This document shows, piece by piece, positions 8,441 through 14,868 of a stretch of 33,540 nucleotides of DNA. A program made the position numbers and the translations under genes. Origin of the DNA: Chloroflexota bacterium (GTDB lineage: Bacteria > Chloroflexota > Anaerolineae > Anaerolineales > Anaerolineaceae); NCBI GenBank assembly GCA_009773005.1, contig WOUT01000026.1:1-33540 (forward strand), written 5' to 3'. The notes under the pieces were generated by a model, which was given only the letters and a program-made list of their open reading frames with translations, did not search any database and had not been told where the DNA came from. Every line of letters begins with the position of its first letter. The first letter of the stretch is position 1.

Positions 8441-9802
8441 TTAACCTTTTTCGATGGATACTGCTTCTTTTGATGTGGTCACTTCTTCTTCAGTCTCAGC
8501 TATTGTGATAGCTTCTTCAAAGATTTGAAGACCTTCTTCGGCTTCTTCTTCAGTGATGCATAACGCTGGTGAGATGCGGATTACACTTCGACCGCAGCCG
8601 AGAGTTAGTAAACCACCTTCAAATGCCAGTTGTTCAACCCGGTTACGAAATTCGATGGCAGGCTTCCTCGAGATTGGGTCTGTGACAAACTCAACTCCAA
8701 TCATCAGTCCGATTCCTCTGACCTCACCAATGGAAGGGTGTTTTTCTTTAATTTTTTGCAAGCGATTCAGAATATATTTACCGGTAATTGATGCGTTCTC
8801 AAGAAATTCATTTTCGATGAGATCTAATGTAACCAAGGCTGCAGCACAAGAGAGCGGATTGCCGCCATACGTATTACCGTGAGAACCTTTTGGCCAGCTT
8901 ACAATACTCTTGCGGGCAATCATGGCGCCTAAAGGCATACCCGAGGCTATGCCTTTAGCTGTGGTAACGATATCCGGTTCAACACCAAAATTCTGGATTG
9001 ACCACCACTTTCCAGTGCGGCCGATGCCTGCTTGTATTTCGTCTGCGATAAGCATTATTCCATAGCGGGTGCATACTTCTCGAAGTTGTATGAAAAAATC
9101 CTTAGGCGGAATGATATAACCACCTTCGCCTTGAATGGGTTCAATAATTATTCCCGCTACTTCGTCTGCAGGGATGGTTTTTCCGAAAATTTCTTCTTCG
9201 AGATATCGGATAGTTGCAGTACCAATATCTTCTCCTGGAAGCATATTAAGCACTGGACGATAAGGATCGGGAAAAGGAATATGAGTAACCCCATTCATCA
9301 AGGGGAAAAATCCACGGTGATAGTGTGGTTTACTCGCGGTTAAAGAAACTGCGCCGAGTGTTCTGCCGTGAAAGCCCCCCAAAAAAGCAATGAATTGAGA
9401 CCTGCCCGTATAATGGCGGGCTAGTTTTAAGGCGGCTTCAACACTCTCGGTACCTGAATTTGTCATGAATGAAATCGCATCTTCCTGAAATGGAGCGATG
9501 AGATCTAGATATTCAGCAAGTTCAATCCACTTGGAGTGGTAAAAATCGGAAGAAATGTGAATAAATTTTTCGGCTTGCTCTTGAATTGCTTTTACTACTA
9601 ACGGGTGACTGTGTCCAGTTGAGGTGACAGCAATACCTGCTGCAAAATCAATAAATCTGTTTCCATCAACGTCCCATACTTCGACTCCGCGACCGTGATC
9701 CATGACAAATGGGTAGCCTCGTGGGTAAGAAGGGGAAATAACTGCTTGATCACGTTCAATGAGACGTTTTGCTATAGGCCCTGGTAAGTTTAGCGGTTTC
9801 AC
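8441..9802 (-). CDS. Class III aminotransferase (acetylornithine/GABA aminotransferase-like)
   Basis: A 454-residue fold-type I PLP enzyme. Marks include DVDGNRFIDFAAGIAV, TNSGTESVEAALKLAR, GGFHGRTLGA, EPIQGEGGY, the cofactor region LIADEIQAGIGRTG, and the Schiff-base lysine in TTAKGIASGMPLGAM. The best start is GTG at 9802, because a perfect AGGAGG (9809-9814) lies 6 bases before it; the frame can be extended 23 codons upstream without a ribosome site. The family includes acetylornithine, ornithine and 4-aminobutyrate aminotransferases, and in Thermococcales related proteins act as amino-acid racemases, so the substrate cannot be given. No arginine or GABA gene is adjacent. First gene of the minus-strand group with the histidine kinase. 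Confidence 0.88.
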   Translation of the reverse strand: MKPLNLPGPIAKRLIERDQAVISPSYPRGYPFVMDHGRGVEVWDVDGNRFIDFAAGIAVTSTGHSHPLVVKAIQEQAEKFIHISSDFYHSKWIELAEYLDLIAPFQEDAISFMTNSGTESVEAALKLARHYTGRSQFIAFLGGFHGRTLGAVSLTASKPHYHRGFFPLMNGVTHIPFPDPYRPVLNMLPGEDIGTATIRYLEEEIFGKTIPADEVAGIIIEPIQGEGGYIIPPKDFFIQLREVCTRYGIMLIADEIQAGIGRTGKWWSIQNFGVEPDIVTTAKGIASGMPLGAMIARKSIVSWPKGSHGNTYGGNPLSCAAALVTLDLIENEFLENASITGKYILNRLQKIKEKHPSIGEVRGIGLMIGVEFVTDPISRKPAIEFRNRVEQLAFEGGLLTLGCGRSVIRISPALCITEEEAEEGLQIFEEAITIAETEEEVTTSKEAVSIEKG

Positions 9803-9961
9803 AACACACCTCCTCAAGTGGATAGAATGGTTGGATGCGAAGACTAACTTCAGCAACTTGGCGATATTCACTTGTTAACGGGGTCAAGTTCTTCCATTAT
9901 ACCATGAGGCTTCAAGGGGACGTTTTAAGCCTTAATTGTGGTTAATTCAGCGCTACACACC

Positions 9962-9970
9962 CTTATACCA
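9962..9970 (-). promoter_or_regulatory. Possible extended -10 promoter of the aminotransferase gene
   Basis: The minus strand reads TGGTATAAG, an extended -10 (TGn + TATAAG), about 160 bp before the aminotransferase GTG. No -35 sits at the right distance; perfect TTGACA hexamers on this strand occur only inside the repeats further upstream. Confidence 0.3.
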
Positions 9971-10060
9971 AAGCGTGTTAGCCCAAAGCGTGTCAAGCCA
10001 ATGTAGGCCAAAGCGTGTCAAGCCCAGTAGGCCAAAGCGTGTCAAGCCCAAAGCGTTGAC
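9968..10060. repeat. Five short interspersed repeats in a divergent control region
   Basis: Core CCAAAGCGTGTCAAGCC occurs exactly at 9983-9999, 10008-10024 and 10032-10048. A variant copy lies at 9968-9983 and a diverged partial copy at 10048-10060. Copy starts are 15, 25, 24 and 16 bases apart. On the minus strand each exact copy contains TTGACA (9991-9996, 10016-10021, 10040-10045). The rightmost diverged copy contributes the plus-strand -35 TTGACG of yvcK. There is no spacer diversity, so this is not a CRISPR array. The repeats could be binding sites or replication-slippage copies of promoter DNA. Confidence 0.8.
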
Positions 10061-10084
10061 GCATGGATAAAACACTGCTATGAT
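10056..10084 (+). promoter_or_regulatory. yvcK promoter
   Basis: TTGACG (10056-10061), 17-bp spacer, TATGAT (10079-10084). Transcription would begin near 10091, only about three bases before the yvcK ATG at 10094. No ribosome site precedes that ATG, so a leaderless mRNA is likely. Confidence 0.65.
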
Positions 10085-10093
10085 TAAAATTGT

Positions 10094-11446
10094 ATGCGTC
10101 CAAAACAACTACGTCGTATTCAGCGTTTTCTTCAACCGATTGTTTTAAAACTTCGATGGTTGATCCCCGGAATCGGGATCAAACGTTGGATTCTCTTAAT
10201 TCTTGCCGGAACAACGATGTTGGGGGTAGGATTCGCGGTATTGTTATTAGACGTTTATCGAACGGCCCCTAATACCTGGTGGCTGCCGATCATAAAACTT
10301 GGATCCCTTCAATTCATTATTGACCGAACAATAAGGGCATTAATATTTGGCGTAATTGGGGTGACAATCATAATTCTCGGTATTACCGGATTAAACCGGT
10401 CGCTGCTTAAACCCTTTATAAGGCCGGGCAAACACATCATTGATACCGTAGCAGAATATCGCAGACGCGAAAAAGGTCCGCGCATTGTAGTGATTGGTGG
10501 TGGAACTGGGCTGGCTGCAATCTTGCGAGGACTAAAAGAATATTCTCGTAACATCACAGCAGTCGTGACAGTTGCAGATGATGGAGGTTCTTCTGGTGAG
10601 ATCCGACGCTCAATTGGCATTCTTCCCCCGGGAGATATTCGAAATTGTCTAGCGGCACTTTCCAATGACGAAGAACTACTCACACAACTCTTTCAATACC
10701 GTTTTGCCGCTGGCGCAGGTCTAAATGGGCACTCTTTAGGCAATTTACTAATCACTGCGCTTACCGAGATCACTGGCAGCTTCGAAGAGGCTATCGCTGA
10801 GACAGCTAGAGTATTAGCAGTTCAAGGTCAGGTATTACCTTCAACATTAAGAAATATTACTTTGGTCGCTGATGTCCAATTTCCTGATAAAAAGGTTGAG
10901 ATCGAGATAAAAGGTGAAAGCCAGATCGGGAAGATCGGGGGCAAAATAAGACGGGTCTGGTTAGAGCCAGGAAACCCTGCTGCGTTCCCACCTACTGTGC
11001 AGGCAATCTTAAATGCGGATTTGATCATTATTGGTCCTGGTAGTTTATATACCAGTATCATTGCCAATATGTTGGTACCTGATCTGGCGGATGCAATCAA
11101 GGCAAGCAGGGCGTACAAATTTTATATCTGTAATGTGGCGAGTGAACTTGGCGAGACTGACAACTATTCCTGTGAAGACCACGTTCAAACGATCGAAAAA
11201 CACGCTGGCGGGAGACTTTTTGATCTGATCTTATGCAACCGCCGATTTGAAGGGGTCTTACCGCAGGGTGTAAATTGGGTCAAAGTGAGTGAAGCTGAAA
11301 CCCAACATCCGTTGTATCAGGCTGATTTGATTGATGTGGATAATCCGTGGCGACACGATTCTGTAAAAGTAGCGAAAACCGTAATGGATTTGTTTTTTGA
11401 ACGGACTGGACCGTTAAGTTCAAAAGAAGAGAGTTCTTCACTTTAA
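10094..11446 (+). CDS. yvcK: YvcK-family (CofD-like) protein with N-terminal membrane segments
   Basis: A 450-residue protein. The CofD/YvcK Rossmann domain starts near residue 129 with IVVIGGGTGL, followed by VADDGGSSGEIRR, LPPGDIRNCLAAL, NGHSLGNLLITAL and IIGPGSLYTSI, all typical of YvcK. In Bacillus and Mycobacterium, YvcK/CuvA is needed for growth on gluconeogenic carbon sources and for peptidoglycan synthesis and cell shape, and binds UDP-sugars. The N-terminal ~120 residues carry two transmembrane helices (about 32-53 and 81-100), so the catalytic-like domain is probably held at the membrane. It is directly followed by gap and pgk, which fits a link to central carbon flow. ATG 10094 has no Shine-Dalgarno sequence. 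Confidence 0.92.
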   Translation: MRPKQLRRIQRFLQPIVLKLRWLIPGIGIKRWILLILAGTTMLGVGFAVLLLDVYRTAPNTWWLPIIKLGSLQFIIDRTIRALIFGVIGVTIIILGITGLNRSLLKPFIRPGKHIIDTVAEYRRREKGPRIVVIGGGTGLAAILRGLKEYSRNITAVVTVADDGGSSGEIRRSIGILPPGDIRNCLAALSNDEELLTQLFQYRFAAGAGLNGHSLGNLLITALTEITGSFEEAIAETARVLAVQGQVLPSTLRNITLVADVQFPDKKVEIEIKGESQIGKIGGKIRRVWLEPGNPAAFPPTVQAILNADLIIIGPGSLYTSIIANMLVPDLADAIKASRAYKFYICNVASELGETDNYSCEDHVQTIEKHAGGRLFDLILCNRRFEGVLPQGVNWVKVSEAETQHPLYQADLIDVDNPWRHDSVKVAKTVMDLFFERTGPLSSKEESSSL

Positions 11447-11478
11447 TTGACAACAACCATGTCTAGACATGGTAAAAT
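11447..11478 (+). promoter_or_regulatory. gap promoter
   Basis: TTGACA (11447-11452) directly follows the yvcK stop, and an extended -10, TGGTAAAAT, lies at 11470-11478. The 20-bp spacing is longer than the usual 17, so the extended -10 probably carries most of the promoter strength. An 18-bp palindrome fills the spacer and overlaps the -10. Confidence 0.5.
11456..11473. promoter_or_regulatory. Operator-like perfect palindrome before gap
   Basis: ACCATGTCTAGACATGGT is its own reverse complement over all 18 bases. It lies between the -35 and -10 elements of the gap promoter and covers the first base of the -10. That is the classic placement of a repressor site. The binding protein is unknown. 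Confidence 0.7.
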
Positions 11479-11506
11479 ATCTGAATTACACCAAGGAGGA
11501 TTTATT

Positions 11507-12559
11507 ATGGCAATAAAAGTTGGTATCAACGGTTTTGGCCGCATTGGGCGGCAGGTATTAAAGGCAATCAAAGAGCTTCACGGATCAGAACTGGAGGTAG
11601 TAGCAGTAAATGACCTCTTCGACACAAAAACAAATGCCCACCTTTTTAAATATGATTCAAACTATGGTATTTACCCTGGGACTGTCGAAGCTGGAGAAGG
11701 TGTTTTAATTGTTGACGGCAAATCGATCAAAGTCTTTGCTGAAAAAGAACCCGGTAACCTCCCTTGGAAAGACCTTGGTGTTGATATCGTGATTGAATCA
11801 ACGGGGGTTTTCACAGATGCCACTGGTGATCCAGCCAAAGGAAAATCAGGCGCGAATGTGCATATTCAAAAAGGCGGCGCGAAAAAAGTAATCATCACAG
11901 CACCTGCCAAGAATGAAGATTTGACGGTTGTATTGGGTGTCAATGATGGTATTTATGATCCTTCGAAACATCATGTGGTTTCAAATGCCTCGTGTACAAC
12001 TAACTGTCTAGCCCCTGCAGCCAAAGTTGTGCATGATAAGTTCAATATCATTCATGGTGTGATGACCACCATACACTCATACACTAATGACCAGGTTATT
12101 CTGGATCAGGGCCACAAGAAGGAAATGCGCCGCTCCCGCGCCGCTGGATTGAACATCATCCCAACCTCAACCGGCGCTGCTAAAGCGCTTGCGCTTGTGA
12201 TCCCCGATTTGAAGGGTAAATTTGACGGTTATTCACTGCGCGTTCCAACACCCACAGTATCAATCGTTGATTTTGTTGCAAACATTGAAAAAACTGTAAC
12301 GAAAGACGAATTGAATGCTGCCTTCATAGAAGCTTCAATTAGTTCACTCAAGGGAATTTTGGGAGTGACCACCGGCGAATATGGCGATCCCCTGGTTTCA
12401 ATGGATTTCAAGGGTGATTCACGCTCCTCGATCGTTGACCTGCCGACCAATATGGTGATGGGCGGTAATTTGATTAAAGTAGTCGCCTGGTATGACAATG
12501 AATGGGGTTATTCTTGCCGGACAGCTGATCTGGCCGCCCTGATGGCAAAGAAACTCTAA
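11507..12559 (+). CDS. gap: Glyceraldehyde-3-phosphate dehydrogenase, type I
   Basis: A 350-residue enzyme that oxidises glyceraldehyde 3-phosphate to 1,3-bisphosphoglycerate with NAD(P)+ in glycolysis, and runs in reverse in gluconeogenesis. The Rossmann motif INGFGRIGR is at the N-terminus, the catalytic cysteine is Cys163 in [12 protein letters not shown], and the phosphate-binding segment [20 protein letters not shown] and C-terminal [11 protein letters not shown] are present. The ATG at 11507 has AAGGAGGA 6 bases upstream; the 20 extra upstream codons from a TTG include the operator and are not coding. A short insertion around residues 104-122 lengthens the loop before [12 protein letters not shown] relative to common GAPDHs. 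It stands between yvcK and pgk with its own promoter. Confidence 0.97.
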   Translation: MAIKVGINGFGRIGRQVLKAIKELHGSELEVVAVNDLFDTKTNAHLFKYDSNYGIYPGTVEAGEGVLIVDGKSIKVFAEKEPGNLPWKDLGVDIVIESTGVFTDATGDPAKGKSGANVHIQKGGAKKVIITAPAKNEDLTVVLGVNDGIYDPSKHHVVSNASCTTNCLAPAAKVVHDKFNIIHGVMTTIHSYTNDQVILDQGHKKEMRRSRAAGLNIIPTSTGAAKALALVIPDLKGKFDGYSLRVPTPTVSIVDFVANIEKTVTKDELNAAFIEASISSLKGILGVTTGEYGDPLVSMDFKGDSRSSIVDLPTNMVMGGNLIKVVAWYDNEWGYSCRTADLAALMAKKL

Positions 12560-12604
12560 TTGTTAAAGGTTTATGAGTAGAGACTCTAAATTTTGAACTG
12601 TTGG

Positions 12605-12643
12605 TGATGCGCATTCTGCAGTACTCCAAGCGGATGCGCATCA
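12605..12643 (+). repeat. Inverted repeat in the gap-pgk gap
   Basis: TGATGCGCAT (12605-12614) and ATGCGCATCA (12634-12643) are perfect reverse complements, 19 bases apart, and each contains the self-complementary ATGCGCAT. No T-run follows, so it is not a terminator. In the gap-pgk message it would form a 10-bp hairpin 17 bases before the pgk ribosome site. As DNA it could be a paired protein-binding site. Confidence 0.65.
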
Positions 12644-12672
12644 TGTCTAATAAATTCCGGGAGGAGGAAAAG

Positions 12673-13848
12673 ATGTTCAATAAAAAAACAATTCGTGACA
12701 TTGATGCAAAAGGCAAGAAGGTTTTAGTTCGAGTAGATTTTAATATCCCGTTAAAAGACAGTATTGTAGGCGACGATACTAGAATCCAGGCAGCTTTACC
12801 AACTATCAAATATTTATTAGATCAGGGCGCTGCTGTGATCCTGTGTTCGCATTTAGGCCGCCCCAAGGGTGGACCTGAAGAAAAATACTCCATGAAACCT
12901 GTTGCAGAGCATCTTGCGAAGTGTCTGGGTATGAAAGTGGCATTTGCCAGTGACTGTATTGGTCCAGACGCAGAATCTGCCGCGAAGATGCTTAAAAGCG
13001 GAGAGGTTCTTTTATTGGAGAACACTCGTTTTCATGCTGAAGAAGAAAAGAATGACATGGGGATGGCAAAGCAATTGGCTTCCTTAGCTGACTTGTATGT
13101 CAATGATGCATTTGGGACAGCTCACCGCGCGCACGCCTCAACCGAAGGCGTCACTCATTTCCTACCAGGCGTGGCAGGTTTTCTATTGGAAAAAGAAATC
13201 AAATATCTTGGTCAGGCGGTGACTGATCCCAAAAAACCGTTCGTAGCTATCATGGGTGGGGCTAAGATCAGTGACAAAATTGGAGTCATTAAGAACTTGC
13301 TAAGCAAAGCTGATACCATCTTGATCGGAGGCGGGATGGCAAACACCTTTTTCAAGGCGCAAGGCTACCCTGTGGCAGATTCCCTTGTAGAGGATGAAGC
13401 GCTGGAAACTGCGAAAACTTTACTGAAAGAAGCTGGAACAAAATTACGCTTGCCAGTGGATCTCGTCTTAGCGGACAAATTTGATGCAGAAGCCAAATCA
13501 AGAATAACGCCGGCTGGACCGGTTGAGGATGGTTGGCGCATCCTGGATATCGGACCGGAAACAGTAAAAGCTTATGCACAAGTAATTGAAGGCGCAGGAA
13601 CTGTGGTTTGGAATGGACCGATGGGCGTTTTTGAATTCCCGCGATTTGCTGAAGGCACTTACGGAATTGCAAAAGCCGTGGCTGCAAGCAACGCAGTAAG
13701 TATCATAGGCGGCGGCGAATCGGTTGCTGCCATCCAGCAATCAGGGCTGGCCAACAAGATTACCCATATCTCCACTGGTGGGGGCGCATCACTTGAAATG
13801 CTGGAAGGATTGGAGTTGCCTGGTGTGGCGGCGCTGCAGGATAAATAA
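12673..13848 (+). CDS. pgk: Phosphoglycerate kinase
   Basis: A 391-residue enzyme that transfers the acyl phosphate of 1,3-bisphosphoglycerate to ADP. The signature [11 protein letters not shown] at the N-terminus, [47 protein letters not shown], the nucleotide region [12 protein letters not shown] and C-terminal [13 protein letters not shown] are all present. Family members more often read GGGDTVAA where this protein has [11 protein letters not shown] 12673 is supported by GAGGAGG at 12661-12667; an in-frame extension upstream lacks any family similarity. Likely co-transcribed with gap (113 bp gap, no terminator). Confidence 0.97.
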   Translation: MFNKKTIRDIDAKGKKVLVRVDFNIPLKDSIVGDDTRIQAALPTIKYLLDQGAAVILCSHLGRPKGGPEEKYSMKPVAEHLAKCLGMKVAFASDCIGPDAESAAKMLKSGEVLLLENTRFHAEEEKNDMGMAKQLASLADLYVNDAFGTAHRAHASTEGVTHFLPGVAGFLLEKEIKYLGQAVTDPKKPFVAIMGGAKISDKIGVIKNLLSKADTILIGGGMANTFFKAQGYPVADSLVEDEALETAKTLLKEAGTKLRLPVDLVLADKFDAEAKSRITPAGPVEDGWRILDIGPETVKAYAQVIEGAGTVVWNGPMGVFEFPRFAEGTYGIAKAVAASNAVSIIGGGESVAAIQQSGLANKITHISTGGGASLEMLEGLELPGVAALQDK

Positions 13849-13892
13849 TCACATCGCTCGACGTTGGTCAAGCGTGTAAACTCATAGGCGAG

Positions 13893-14324
13893 GTGAAAGA
13901 TGAAAAAATATTGCCTTGGTGGGTGATTGGGTTAATTGCATGGGTTGTCGTACTAGGCTTGAATCCTTGGTACTCAAAGGCAGGACCCATGCCAATTTTC
14001 CAATGGTAAACCAACCGAAATGGGAGATTGGCTTACAACGTATCTGGTCAACCTCGTTGTGTTGACTGCCATAGCAACGAGACTGTTTGGCCACGGTATA
14101 GCAATATTGTGTCAGCATCCTGGTTGATCCAATGCGATGTAGAGGCAGGCCAGAGAAGACTCAATTTTAGCGAATGGCCAACCAATACAGGTATGGAGCA
14201 AGCGTTTTAGCAAGAATCCACAGAAATCATCTGTGAATGTGAATTGCCTTTTATTCAATTCTTATTTACTCATACAGAAGTGAAATTAACCGCTGCTGAG
14301 AAGCAGCAACTGATTCAGGGTTAA
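13893..14324 (+). pseudogene. Haem-binding-domain (CxxCH) protein, disrupted by two in-frame stops
   Basis: One frame from GTG 13893 to TAA 14322-14324 reads a degraded small membrane cytochrome-like protein of the haem-binding-domain family (Pfam Haem_bd type). First comes a membrane helix rich in Trp, Val and Leu, then [15 protein letters not shown] with its CxxCH haem attachment site, then [20 protein letters not shown], and finally KLTAAEKQQLIQG. Two stop codons interrupt it, TAA at 14007-14009 and TAG at 14208-14210, yet the reading frame is the same on all three sides. The linker before CxxCH and the stretch before the final helix look shorter than usual. The rest of 13849-14343 shows nothing else. 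Confidence 0.75.
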
Positions 14325-14343
14325 TTCACCTCCAGGTAAATCT

Positions 14344-14390
14344 TTGATGCAAATCTTTTTTGATGCAAAATCTGGACAGAATTGCATCAA
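14344..14390. repeat. Three TTGATGCAA elements around the rpsT promoter
   Basis: TTGATGCAA occurs at 14344-14352 and 14360-14368 (16 bases apart), and its reverse complement TTGCATCAA at 14382-14390. The first two lie just upstream of the -35 and the third lies in the spacer. This suggests binding sites of a regulator of rpsT. Confidence 0.65.
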
Positions 14391-14401
14391 TAGAGTAGAA
14401 T
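14373..14401 (+). promoter_or_regulatory. rpsT promoter
   Basis: TGGACA (14373-14378), 17-bp spacer, TAGAAT (14396-14401). Predicted transcription start near 14408, giving a leader of about 65 bases with GGAGGA at 14462-14467. Confidence 0.6.
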
Positions 14402-14473
14402 TTATCCGCCACCTGAAACAGTGCTTACCCTCAACCCTCGCACTGACAGATGTTTTTATTTGGAGGAACGAAG

Positions 14474-14737
14474 TTGGCTAATATTAAGTCTGCAATCAAA
14501 CGTAATAAGCAAAATGAAAAAAAGCGCCTTCGCAACCGAGTTTATCGAGGCGTTGCACGCACTTATGTTGCGCGTGCCCGTGTTGCAATTTCAGGTAAAG
14601 ATGGTGAAGATGCTGAAGCCGCAACCCTTGCTGCCATTTCTGCTCTCGACAAGGCTGCTCAGAAGGGTGTGGTGCATAAAAACAATGCTGCCCGCCGCAA
14701 GAGCCGCTTAATGAAATTGCTCGCAGCCAAGAAATAA
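14474..14737 (+). CDS. rpsT: 30S ribosomal protein S20
   Basis: An 87-residue basic, helical protein that binds 16S rRNA early in 30S assembly. The N-terminus M-A-N-I-K-S-A-I-K-R followed by NEKKRLRNR is typical of S20, and the C-terminal half carries AALDKAAQKGVVHKNNAARRKSRL-type helices. Start choice matters: the family begins with (M)ANIKSA, which here is encoded by TTG-GCT at 14474, and GGAGGA lies 6 bases before that TTG. The ATG at 14450, eight codons upstream, would put the ribosome site inside the gene and is unlikely. It has its own promoter and terminator, so it is a single-gene unit. The rare TTG start may lower its translation. Confidence 0.96.
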   Translation: MANIKSAIKRNKQNEKKRLRNRVYRGVARTYVARARVAISGKDGEDAEAATLAAISALDKAAQKGVVHKNNAARRKSRLMKLLAAKK

Positions 14738-14761
14738 ATATTTACAAATTGTTTTGCAATT

Positions 14762-14788
14762 AAGCGGGAGATTTTTACTCCCGCTTTT
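14762..14788 (+). terminator. rpsT intrinsic terminator
   Basis: Perfect 9-bp stem AAGCGGGAG (14762-14770) / CTCCCGCTT (14778-14786) with a 7-base loop and a short T run, 25 bp after the rpsT stop. Confidence 0.85.
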
Positions 14789-14804
14789 GCGTTCCCCGGA
14801 AAAA

Positions 14805-14831
14805 TTGAGAGCAAAACGGGTGTGTTATAAT
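14805..14831 (+). promoter_or_regulatory. argS promoter
   Basis: Extended -10, TGTTATAAT, at 14823-14831 with a perfect TATAAT. TTGAGA lies at 14805-14810, 15 bp upstream, slightly short of ideal. About 38 bp lie between the -10 and the argS ATG. Confidence 0.6.
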
Positions 14832-14868
14832 CCACTTGACTTAAGATTATGGGGAACGGATTTTCGAA

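Noticed and set aside
9968-10060. CRISPR-like array before yvcK
   Set aside because: Units are 15-25 bp apart with near-identical or no spacers, and no cas genes are in the window.
11447-11506. Upstream extension of gap from a TTG
   Set aside because: These 20 codons contain the promoter and operator; the AAGGAGGA and family N-terminus fix the start at 11507.
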